Source of the DNA: Actinomycetota bacterium
GTDB taxonomy: Bacteria > Actinomycetota > Actinomycetes > Nanopelagicales > Nanopelagicaceae
Length of the DNA stretch: 9,821 nt
NCBI GenBank assembly: GCA_009699825.1
Contig: WLNM01000029.1
Location: 1-9,821, forward strand
Direction: 5' to 3'
The translations under genes and the position numbers were made by a program. This document shows, piece after piece, positions 1 to 7,092 of this stretch (position 1 is the stretch's first letter; each line of letters begins with the position of its first letter). A model generated the notes under the pieces. It ran no database searches, was not told the origin of the DNA, and worked only from the letters and a program-made list of their open reading frames with translations.

Positions 1-459
1 CCATTGAGCAAAATGTTTAATGGATATGCACCAACAGGGAAAAGAGTGTGCGTCGATGAAATCACAGAGATGCTTCTTAAGTACCCACGTGTCATCGCTT
101 GGCTTGCCGGTCACGAACACCGTCATCACATTGCCTGGATTGGTCCAGAAATAGAAGAACGCGGGTTCTGGCAAATAGAGACCGCATCGCATGCGGATTG
201 GCCACAGCAGAGTCGCGCCGTAGAAATAGTTCAAAGCCACAGTGGTGAAATTTTTATTGCACTCACAGTGATTGATCATGCTGCGGGTCCTATTTATGGA
301 GCTGTTCAAACGCCACTGGACCTAGCTGCCCTATCGCGGGTGATAAGTGCCAATGTGTGGCAAAAGCGTGAGTCACTCGGGGCAAAGCATCCAGCAGATT
401 GGGCTAAGGGAGAGGCACACGAACGGAATACAGTTTTACGCTTAGATCCTCGAACTTAA
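1..459 (+). CDS. Calcineurin-like metallophosphoesterase, C-terminal part (5' end outside window)
   Basis: The reading frame is open from the first base to TAA at 457-459, so this is the last ~152 residues of a longer protein. A TTG at position 4 could be read as a start, but no Shine-Dalgarno precedes it and the catalytic N-terminal half would be missing, so the gene almost certainly begins upstream. The segment GHEHRHH (bases 109-129) is the final metal-binding GHxH block of calcineurin-like phosphoesterases. The following FWQIETASHADWPQQSR stretch and the end with ANVWQKR resemble the actinobacterial PPA1498-type metallophosphoesterases (recalled from family knowledge, not searched). The family is expected to hydrolyse phosphomonoesters or diesters with a two-metal centre; the substrate is unknown. 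Secretion cannot be judged because the N-terminus is absent. Metallophosphoesterase identity is well supported; the subfamily is less certain. Confidence 0.85.
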   Translation, partial: PLSKMFNGYAPTGKRVCVDEITEMLLKYPRVIAWLAGHEHRHHIAWIGPEIEERGFWQIETASHADWPQQSRAVEIVQSHSGEIFIALTVIDHAAGPIYGAVQTPLDLAALSRVISANVWQKRESLGAKHPADWAKGEAHERNTVLRLDPRT

Positions 460-478
460 ATCTAAATCACGTCCACTA

Positions 479-533
479 ATCACCCTACGTGGGTGAGGGT
501 TACCTTGGCTTTTTGCTCACTTCATATCACCCT
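479..533. promoter_or_regulatory. Repeated TCACCC elements upstream of the LAL regulator
   Basis: The only sizeable gap on the left side (460-538) contains the inverted repeat TCACCC-TACGT-GGGTGA at 480-496 (6-bp arms, 5-nt spacer) and a further direct copy of ATCACCCT at 526-533, the first copy being at 479-486. This arrangement could be an operator for a regulator acting on the gene that starts at 539. The 480-496 hairpin could also help end the upstream phosphoesterase transcript, but its nearest T-run (510-514) lies 13 nt away, so it is not a canonical intrinsic terminator. No convincing -35/-10 pair or Shine-Dalgarno was seen in the gap. Confidence 0.35.
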
Positions 534-538
534 TAGGT

Positions 539-3142
539 ATGGCACCTCGGACAAAGAACTCACCACCCACGGTGATTGAGGGCGTGACTATCTCACGAAC
601 TCTGCCTCCTGCCCTTCCGGATAAATTCATCAGCCGCAAACACCTATTCAGATTGATAATCGACAAAAAACCAGGCGCCACAATTGTTATTGCTCCTGCA
701 GGTTACGGTAAGACTTCATTAATCGCCGAATGGGCGCAGCATTGCAACTCGAAAGTTATTTGGACACAACTAAGCAACAAAGATTCGTTGGATGATTTAG
801 CAGCGCACATGATTCAATCCGTAAAAAATGTAATTCCAGAGATAGCGCCCTGGGCTAATTCTTTAAAAGATTTCAAAACTGAAGAAATAATTCAAAAAAC
901 AGCAAATGAGCTTTACTCACTTAAAGAGAATTTTGTTTGGGTTTTGGACTCAGCAGACGAATTACAGGAACAATACACTAAAGTTCGAGAAGTATTTATA
1001 GAAAGCATTCCAAATAATGTCCACATAATACTGATTTCACGGAAAGCACCCAATGCTTCCTATTCGCGTTTTGCAATTACTGGAAATTTGAATTTAATCA
1101 CGGTGCAAGACTTAATTTTTAATTCTGACGAAATCAAAAAGTTAGCAAAAATAGAAGATCTAGATTTAGTGAATGAAAATATAAAAAATTCTCTTGAAAG
1201 TGCACGTGGATGGCCAGCAGCCGTACAACTTTTAATTCGAAAAATTCAACATCAAGATCCTCTTGAGAAATCTCAATTAGTGCAGTCAAATATACTAAAT
1301 TCACTAACCTATTTAGTTGACGCTATTATGGAATCGATTAAACCAGAAGATTTCGATTCCTTAATTATTCTCAGCATGGTGAATGAATTTGATTTAGAGA
1401 TTGCAGAACTGCTGCTAGATGATGATTCAACTACGATATTTCTAAATCGCATGACCCAAGAAGGAATTTTTATTTCATCTCAATCCGGTCAAAAACGCAC
1501 CTATCATCTCAATCCGATTATTAGAGAATCCTTGCAGAGTAAGAAATTAGTCACAGAAGACATTGAAGTAATAGCCCATAAAAAATTGGTCGATTACTTT
1601 TTAGAACAAAAAAAAATTGCTTCCGCACTTTCGCATGCTTATCAATCGGGGGACAGAGCCCTTGTGCAAACTATTCTTAAAAATAATATTCGCACTATGG
1701 CTGCGACAGGCAAAGGTGATTTTCTTTTGGAATGGAGCAAAATTATTGGTGAAAATTCCGCTAGTGGGTATGTACGTCGGTTAAGTCTTCAAATTGCAGC
1801 ACATGTCGTAAATCTAAATTTTGAACAGTCACAGGCATTGATTGAAGAACTTCGATTTGGGATCGAAGAATCTGACATAAGGGATTTTCTAGAAAAATCA
1901 GCAAGCGTCTCATCAGCCACAATTGCTATGGCAAATGGTGAATTTCACAAGTTGGATATAGAAGTAAAGAATGTTTTACGTCCCCTAGAGAACACCCGAG
2001 ATATTGAAAATATAGATAAATTGCATGTTCTGAGATTACTTTCAAATAAGGCGCTCGCTTTTGAGGATTACAAGTCATGCGTAGAAATATATTCAGAAGC
2101 TCAGCAATATCTCACGTTGGACTATGCACCGCTACCCATGTATTACTTAAATTCGATAAGTGCCTGTGCAAGTTTTGCTGAAGGCAATTATTTTGAAGCT
2201 TTTGACATAGCTAGTGCCGCGATAGCCATAGCGGAAATGAATGATTATAAAGGAATCTCGGGCCCAAGTGATCTTCATTTTTTACGAGCCCGTTGCTTAC
2301 TCGAATTTTCTCGTAAGCAAGATGCAATAGATGCATTCGAGTTGGTCCGTACGATGGCATTATCTGCAAAACAAAAAGCCTTCTACGTTTTAGCCGATGG
2401 ATATTTATTGCGTCAAATGGTTTTGGATGGATGGATTGAAAATGCATTTGATGGAATTAAAGAGCAACGAGTTTTTTTACAGAACATAAATTCGACGCAT
2501 CAGTTAGACACAATTGTAGATGCCAATGAAGCATTCTTGCGTTTTGTTGTGAAAGATTATGAACGAGTGCTTCTACTTTTGGAACGTATGCCAGAGGGAA
2601 ATTTTCTCACACGTTTTAAGCCCTTGATTTTGGAACGTTTAGGCAAGAAAGCTCCAGAGAGTTATGTTGAAAATTTGCCTGCAAATACACCACGAGAAAT
2701 TCTTTACAAACTCCTGGCTGAAATTGATGCGGTTCTTGATCGCGAAAGTGAAGCTTTAGGACTTTTACGGAAATGTTTGGATTTAGCAGCGCTGTATGGC
2801 GCCCGAGAGACGCTTCTGCGACAAAAACCCGCATTTCTTAATTTAATTATCAAAGCTTCTGGCGAAAGACCCACCGTGTATCTTGAAGAACTAGCACGAG
2901 CCGCAGCACTTGCGCTAAAAAAACAAGATCAAAATTCCATAGGAGTGAGCGAATCCTTAACCAAACGCGAGATTGAAATTCTGAAAAACCTTTCAACGGG
3001 CAAGCCAATCAGTTCAATTGGTTCTTCACTGCACGTCTCTCAGAACACCATGAAGACCCATCTTCGCAATATTTATCGCAAACTCGAAGTAGATGGACGA
3101 CATAGCGCGGTGGAGAAAGCCAAATCCCTCTTTCTCATTTAA
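539..3142 (+). CDS. Large ATP-binding LuxR-family transcriptional regulator (MalT/LAL type)
   Basis: This 867-residue protein has the MalT/LAL architecture. Near the N-terminus is a STAND-type NTPase: Walker A at about residues 52-60 (APAGYGKTS, Lys58, Thr59) and a Walker B-like strand at 133-142 (VWVLDSADEL). A long helical, TPR-like middle region follows, and a LuxR/GerE helix-turn-helix closes the protein (~807-860, starting LTKREIEIL, with VSQNTMKTHLRNIYRKL). MalT-family proteins bind ATP and an inducer, oligomerise and activate transcription; the inducer here cannot be told. The ATG at 539 places the family's usual LPxxL...F-x-R lead-in ~20 residues ahead of the NTPase, which supports it, although no clear Shine-Dalgarno precedes it. 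Composition is unusually AT-rich: 60-base lines counted by hand gave 23, 32 and 40% GC, against about 45-55% in tgt and the M13 gene. That may reflect horizontal acquisition or relaxed selection. The acetyltransferase starts 18 bp downstream. Confidence 0.93.
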   Translation: MAPRTKNSPPTVIEGVTISRTLPPALPDKFISRKHLFRLIIDKKPGATIVIAPAGYGKTSLIAEWAQHCNSKVIWTQLSNKDSLDDLAAHMIQSVKNVIPEIAPWANSLKDFKTEEIIQKTANELYSLKENFVWVLDSADELQEQYTKVREVFIESIPNNVHIILISRKAPNASYSRFAITGNLNLITVQDLIFNSDEIKKLAKIEDLDLVNENIKNSLESARGWPAAVQLLIRKIQHQDPLEKSQLVQSNILNSLTYLVDAIMESIKPEDFDSLIILSMVNEFDLEIAELLLDDDSTTIFLNRMTQEGIFISSQSGQKRTYHLNPIIRESLQSKKLVTEDIEVIAHKKLVDYFLEQKKIASALSHAYQSGDRALVQTILKNNIRTMAATGKGDFLLEWSKIIGENSASGYVRRLSLQIAAHVVNLNFEQSQALIEELRFGIEESDIRDFLEKSASVSSATIAMANGEFHKLDIEVKNVLRPLENTRDIENIDKLHVLRLLSNKALAFEDYKSCVEIYSEAQQYLTLDYAPLPMYYLNSISACASFAEGNYFEAFDIASAAIAIAEMNDYKGISGPSDLHFLRARCLLEFSRKQDAIDAFELVRTMALSAKQKAFYVLADGYLLRQMVLDGWIENAFDGIKEQRVFLQNINSTHQLDTIVDANEAFLRFVVKDYERVLLLLERMPEGNFLTRFKPLILERLGKKAPESYVENLPANTPREILYKLLAEIDAVLDRESEALGLLRKCLDLAALYGARETLLRQKPAFLNLIIKASGERPTVYLEELARAAALALKKQDQNSIGVSESLTKREIEILKNLSTGKPISSIGSSLHVSQNTMKTHLRNIYRKLEVDGRHSAVEKAKSLFLI

Positions 3143-3160
3143 CTCTGAAATACTTTAACA

Positions 3161-3712
3161 GTGAAACTAATTCAAACAGATCGACTTGAACTACACCACA
3201 TTGGTGCTGAGGATTTGATTGATCTTTTCGAAAAACGCGATGATACAAATGCGCTTTTAGGAAAAACTTTCTCCAATCCACTTCGAGTTCTGATTGACTT
3301 TCAAGGTCCACTTGCATGGCGCGTGCCGCAAGTAAAAATAAATCCTGAAGTAAATAAATGGTTTGTTAGATGGGCAGTATTGCGCAGCACGCAAGAAGTT
3401 ATTGGCAGCTCAAGTTTTCATGGTGCACCCAGTGAGACCGGAATGATGGAAATTGGATTGGGCGTTGAAACTGCTTTTCAGCGCCAAGGCTTTGGTCGGG
3501 AAATATTGCAGGGTATGTGGGGATGGGTTGTTACAGAACCAGGTGTAAAAACTTTGCGATACACGGTTAGCCCAACAAATACTGCATCAATTGCCTTAAT
3601 CAATTCATTTGGCTTTGAAAACATTGGTGAACAAATGGACGAGATAGACGGTCCAGAGAGTATTTATGAAATGTCATCCGATCAGTACAGGAATAAGTTT
3701 CTTAGTCATTAG
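3161..3712 (+). CDS. GNAT-family N-acetyltransferase (RimJ/RimL-like)
   Basis: The 183-residue protein opens with the first strand typical of this group (MKLIQTDRLELHHI). It carries the acetyl-CoA pyrophosphate-binding motif A at ~107-113 (QRQGFGR, the Q/RxxGxG/A loop) and motif B at ~139-153 (TNTASIALINSFGFE), matching the RimJ/RimL-like branch. Such enzymes transfer acetyl from acetyl-CoA to a protein N-terminus or small amine; the acceptor is unknown. The GTG at 3161 is chosen because it places the first beta strand at the N-terminus. No Shine-Dalgarno is visible, but TACTTT at 3151-3156 could be a -10 for a leaderless transcript, or the gene could be read through from the regulator 18 bp upstream. 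Its stop lies inside the 3' end of tgt on the other strand, an 11-bp overlap. Confidence 0.9.
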   Translation: MKLIQTDRLELHHIGAEDLIDLFEKRDDTNALLGKTFSNPLRVLIDFQGPLAWRVPQVKINPEVNKWFVRWAVLRSTQEVIGSSSFHGAPSETGMMEIGLGVETAFQRQGFGREILQGMWGWVVTEPGVKTLRYTVSPTNTASIALINSFGFENIGEQMDEIDGPESIYEMSSDQYRNKFLSH

Positions 3713-4952
3713 ATTGTCCGGATTTGTGTTTGTAACGTCCTAAGAAATCAGCCTTCATATCTCGGAAATTTCCATCGAGTAGCGCCTGACGCATCTGATC
3801 AACTAAACGAACGATGTAGCGTTCATTGTGAATCGTGGCTAGCGTTGCTGCAATGATCTCTTTTCCGCGAAAAACATGGTGCAAATACGCACGTGTGTAA
3901 TGCGTGCACGTATAACAATCGCATTCATCATCGATCGGATTGAAATCTCGCTTATATGCCGCATTTGAAAGGTTAAATCTTCCTTCCATTGTGTACACAG
4001 CGCTTGTACGGGCTATTCGAGATGCCAAAACACAGTCAAAGGTATCTATTCCATTTTCAACACCAACAAATAGATCTTCAGGTGCGCCAATGCCTAGTAA
4101 GTGCTTGGGTTTTTCTTCAGGCAATACTTCATTAACCCATTTAACTATCGTGCCGAGTGAATCCTTATCGAGTGCTCCACCTATACCGAAACCGTCGTAT
4201 GAAATATCTGAAGATTGCATGGCACCAAAATCGGCAGCAGCTTTCTTTCGTAAGTCTTCATATTGCGCGCCTTGTATTACGCCGAAGAGCGCCTGATAAG
4301 GCTTATCTGCCCGTAAATCTGTTAATCGCTTGTGTTCATCCAAACACCGCAATCCCCAGTTGTATGTGCGTTGCATTGCCACCTCTTGATAGCGGCGGGT
4401 GTTGTGCAGCGTTGTGCACTCGTCAAATGCAAACATGATGTCTGCACCGATCTGATGTTGCACTTGCATCGAAATTTCGGGAGTAAATCTGTGCATAGAC
4501 CCATCTAGGTGGGATTTGAAAGTCACGCCTTCATCATCGACATGGGCCAAGCGCTCTTTATTTCCAGCAATCACTTCATCGGATCTAAAAGTTTTTGCAT
4601 CCATCGCTAAAACTTTTTTAAATCCAACGCCGAGTGAAAGTACTTGAAAACCCCCGCTGTCAGTAATAGTTGGGCCTTGCCAATTCATAAACTTTGCAAG
4701 ACCACCAGCTTCATCAAGTATGTCTGGTCCAGGTTGTAGGTAAAGGTGATAGGCATTTGCCAACAAAGCTTGGGCACCTAAATCTTGCATTGATTCAGGC
4801 AAAACAGATTTAACTGTTGCTTTGGTTCCTACAGGAATAAATGCTGGAGTTTGAATCTGGCCATGAGGAGTAGAAATCGTGCCAACGCGTGCGAGTGATT
4901 GCTCATCACGTGCGATTATTTCGAATCCAAATCCCTTTGCCATATGCCTCAT
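3702..4952 (-). CDS. tgt: tRNA-guanine(34) transglycosylase (queuine/preQ1 insertion)
   Basis: Tgt exchanges guanine-34 of GUN-anticodon tRNAs for preQ1 (or a salvaged queuosine base), the tRNA step of queuosine synthesis, in the cytoplasm. Seen here: the general base in TDSGGFQV (Asp98), the substrate loop FDECT (~176-180), FGVIQG (~223-228), the nucleophile in FDC (Asp306), and the zinc site Cys344, Cys346, Cys349 and His375, with the same Cys-to-His spacing as E. coli Tgt. Two features depart from E. coli Tgt. The wobble-recognition segment reads SRIAR (311-315) instead of TRNAR. About 33 more residues separate the two catalytic aspartates, mostly an insertion after LSLG at ~108-145; total length is 416 against about 375. 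I recall this longer form from some other bacteria. The start may be ATG 4952 or ATG 4943; the latter is preceded by GAGG at short spacing and gives the more typical N-terminus MAKGFGFEI. The stop overlaps the acetyltransferase stop by 11 bp. Confidence 0.97.
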   Translation of the reverse strand: MRHMAKGFGFEIIARDEQSLARVGTISTPHGQIQTPAFIPVGTKATVKSVLPESMQDLGAQALLANAYHLYLQPGPDILDEAGGLAKFMNWQGPTITDSGGFQVLSLGVGFKKVLAMDAKTFRSDEVIAGNKERLAHVDDEGVTFKSHLDGSMHRFTPEISMQVQHQIGADIMFAFDECTTLHNTRRYQEVAMQRTYNWGLRCLDEHKRLTDLRADKPYQALFGVIQGAQYEDLRKKAAADFGAMQSSDISYDGFGIGGALDKDSLGTIVKWVNEVLPEEKPKHLLGIGAPEDLFVGVENGIDTFDCVLASRIARTSAVYTMEGRFNLSNAAYKRDFNPIDDECDCYTCTHYTRAYLHHVFRGKEIIAATLATIHNERYIVRLVDQMRQALLDGNFRDMKADFLGRYKHKSGQSND

Positions 4953-4965
4953 TGTGGCAGAGATG

Positions 4966-4971
4966 TAGGCT
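4966..4971 (+). promoter_or_regulatory. Candidate -10 element for a leaderless hydrolase-MFS transcript
   Basis: TAGGCT fits TANNNT and is followed by exactly six bases before the ATG at 4978, the spacing expected if transcription starts at the A of the start codon. The six bases (AAGAAA) contain no good Shine-Dalgarno for an ATG so close, which fits leaderless initiation. A -35 is not evident. Confidence 0.45.
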
Positions 4972-4972
4972 A
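4967..4972 (-). promoter_or_regulatory. Candidate -10 element for tgt
   Basis: On the minus strand TAGCCT matches the TANNNT pattern of actinobacterial -10 elements and lies 14 nt upstream of the ATG at 4952, giving a leader of about 7-8 nt. It overlaps the plus-strand -10 of the hydrolase by five bases. No convincing -35 was found. Inference from sequence pattern only. Confidence 0.35.
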
Positions 4973-4977
4973 AGAAA

Positions 4978-5844
4978 ATGCCTCAATTCAAATGTAGATC
5001 CGGTCGTGAACTAGAAGTTCTGGATAATGGCGTTGAGAGTTCGAAGGCAATAGTTTTCCATCACGGTACTCCGGCCAGTGCGGCGCTTTGGAGCCAATGG
5101 TTTGCATACGCCGCAGATCTTGGAATTCGTGCGATTTCTTATAGCCGAGCCGGGTATGCAACAAGTGATCGAGATTTTGGCCGCAGTATCGTCAGTGTCA
5201 ATAAAGATATTGCTGAAGTTTTGGAAGCAAAGGCAATAGAAAAATTTGTCGCAATTGGATGGTCCGGTGGAGGCCCACATGCATTGGCAAATACTTTACT
5301 TGCAAGCAATGTAGGTGCAATTACTCTGGCTGGCGTTGGTGCATTTGGTGTAGAAGATTTAGATTTTCTAGAAGGCATGGCGCAAGAAAATCACGACGAG
5401 TTTGGTGCTTCACTTCAAGGAGAAGAAGTTATCCAACAATGGTTTATTGATAATGCATCAGCATTTAAATCTGTAGGTGGCGCAGAAATTCGAGAAGCAT
5501 TTGGTGGCCTTATCAGTGATGCTGATAAAAAATCTATGGAAGGATCATTTGCCGATGTCTTAGCAGCGGCGATTAGATCCGGAATAGCAGTCAGCTTTGA
5601 TGGATGGGTCGATGATGATGTGGCATTTACTAAGCCGTGGGGATTTGAATTATCTGCCATCACAAAGCCCGTAAAGATTTGGCAAGGCGATCAAGATTTT
5701 ATGGTGCCTCACGCACATTCGCGTTGGCTAGCAAAACACATTCCAACGGCAGAACTCACATTCATACCAGGGCAAGGCCACGTGACGTTGTTAGTTGATT
5801 ACACCGAGCAGGTTTTTGCACAAGCAATCGAATTGCTAGGTTAA
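4978..5844 (+). CDS. Alpha/beta-fold hydrolase
   Basis: The 288-residue protein has a complete alpha/beta-hydrolase catalytic apparatus: the oxyanion HGTP motif (29-32), the nucleophile elbow GWSGG with Ser96, the acid in GDQDFMVP (Asp240) and the base in GQGHV (His268). The lid region (~125-220) has no recognisable specificity signature, so the substrate is unknown; ester, lactone, epoxide or proline-iminopeptidase-like activity are all possible. No signal peptide or membrane segment is visible, so it is expected to be cytoplasmic. The ATG at 4978 follows a well-placed -10 element and probably heads a leaderless transcript. Its TAA is directly followed by the ATG of the MFS transporter, which implies co-transcription and perhaps a shared role such as handling of a compound the transporter moves. 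That functional link is inference. Confidence 0.93.
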   Translation: MPQFKCRSGRELEVLDNGVESSKAIVFHHGTPASAALWSQWFAYAADLGIRAISYSRAGYATSDRDFGRSIVSVNKDIAEVLEAKAIEKFVAIGWSGGGPHALANTLLASNVGAITLAGVGAFGVEDLDFLEGMAQENHDEFGASLQGEEVIQQWFIDNASAFKSVGGAEIREAFGGLISDADKKSMEGSFADVLAAAIRSGIAVSFDGWVDDDVAFTKPWGFELSAITKPVKIWQGDQDFMVPHAHSRWLAKHIPTAELTFIPGQGHVTLLVDYTEQVFAQAIELLG

Positions 5845-7092
5845 ATGATTCTAAATTCAGAGACGTTTCGTGAGTATTACGCAATCCTCAATCCCAATTC
5901 AAAGAAAATGGTATTGGGAGTCATGTTAAGTGCAATTGGCAGCGGCATGACGCTCTCTTTTTTACTTGTTTATTTACATGACTTGCGTGGATTTACAAAT
6001 ACTTTCGGTGGCTTTTTACTCTCATTCGGTGCCGCTGTTGCACTGACTGTGGGCGGACCTGTCGGCACGTTAATTGATCACGTAGGTCCCAAGAAAGTTT
6101 TAATCGTTGGAATCATGACAAGTTCATTGGGCACGTTCGGATGGGCATTTGTGCAAACTCATCGGGATGCAATTCTGGTGATGATAGTTCAATCTATTGG
6201 TGGTGCTTTTTTATGGCCACCAATGAATGTGATGCTCACCAGACTTACGCCCGTGCGGGATCGCCAAAAAATATTTGGACTTAATTTTATGTTACTCAAT
6301 TTAGGGCTAGGTATTGGTGGACTTGTAGCCTCTGCAATTATTACTGAAGGTTCCCTTAAAACTTTTCAAATCATGTACTTGGTTGACACTCTTTCTTACT
6401 TATTATTCTTATGGGTAGTTCTTCTCATTCGAACCCCACTGGTCGGAAAATATATTCCAGAAGCTCACGAACCAAAGAGTGGAAGTTATAAAGAGATTTG
6501 GCAAAATAAGCAGATTGTTCTGCTCAGTGTCTCGGGTCTTATTCTCTTAATTTTTGGCTACGCAGGCTTGCAGGCAGGTTTGCCTATTTATGCGACTCAA
6601 TATCTAGGACTCTCTCCTAAGTGGCTTGGAGTCATGTATGGAGTAAACACACTTTCAATTGTTTTATTACAACCAGCTGTACTTCGAAGACTTGATAGAG
6701 AATCCAAATACAAGGCGCTCATAGCAGTGGGAATCTTTTGGTCTTTATCATGGGGAGTAGTTGGAATATCACCACTGCTTCCACTGCTTGCAGCCGGACT
6801 AATGATTTGTTTAAGTCAAATAGTTTTTGCATTTGGCGAAATGATTTGGTCGCCAACAATGCCAGCACTTGCAAATGAATTATCTCCAGAACATATTCGT
6901 GGAAGAACAAATGCTCTGATTGGTTTGCAGTGGGGAGTTTCTGGAGTATTAGGACCGGCAATCACAGGACCCATGCTTGGCGCTGGCCTTGAAAGTGCGT
7001 GGATATTTACGATGCTTATTGGAGCGTTGCTACCACTGCCCTTATTTTTACGACTTCGGAAAATGGCCTTACCAAATACGAACGCGCTCTGA
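5845..7092 (+). CDS. Major facilitator superfamily transporter
   Basis: The 415-residue protein is strongly hydrophobic, with about twelve predicted membrane segments (roughly 22-44, 54-76, 84-104, 108-130, 144-166, 174-196, 223-245, 258-280, 290-308, 311-334, 355-380 and 383-404) and a central cytoplasmic loop at ~197-222. The MFS motif A between helices 2 and 3 is present (~74-84: Gly74, Asp78, Gly81, then Lys-Lys). A related loop after helix 8 (LRRLDRESK, ~280-288) is degenerate. The shape fits drug/metabolite:proton antiporters, but the substrate and direction cannot be read from sequence. The ATG directly follows the hydrolase stop; AGG at 5838-5840 may serve as a weak Shine-Dalgarno, so translational coupling is likely. 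The 3' end overlaps the peptidase gene on the other strand by 24 bp, with no terminator between them. Confidence 0.93.
   Translation: MILNSETFREYYAILNPNSKKMVLGVMLSAIGSGMTLSFLLVYLHDLRGFTNTFGGFLLSFGAAVALTVGGPVGTLIDHVGPKKVLIVGIMTSSLGTFGWAFVQTHRDAILVMIVQSIGGAFLWPPMNVMLTRLTPVRDRQKIFGLNFMLLNLGLGIGGLVASAIITEGSLKTFQIMYLVDTLSYLLFLWVVLLIRTPLVGKYIPEAHEPKSGSYKEIWQNKQIVLLSVSGLILLIFGYAGLQAGLPIYATQYLGLSPKWLGVMYGVNTLSIVLLQPAVLRRLDRESKYKALIAVGIFWSLSWGVVGISPLLPLLAAGLMICLSQIVFAFGEMIWSPTMPALANELSPEHIRGRTNALIGLQWGVSGVLGPAITGPMLGAGLESAWIFTMLIGALLPLPLFLRLRKMALPNTNAL

Noticed and set aside
480..514. Intrinsic terminator after the metallophosphoesterase
   Set aside because: The 6-bp hairpin at 480-496 is 13 nt from the short T-run at 510-514, so it lacks the stem-T-tract architecture; kept only as a possible operator.
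3940..4438. Plus-strand open frames opposite tgt
   Set aside because: The minus-strand Tgt has all its catalytic and zinc residues across this region; the opposite frames are shadow translations.
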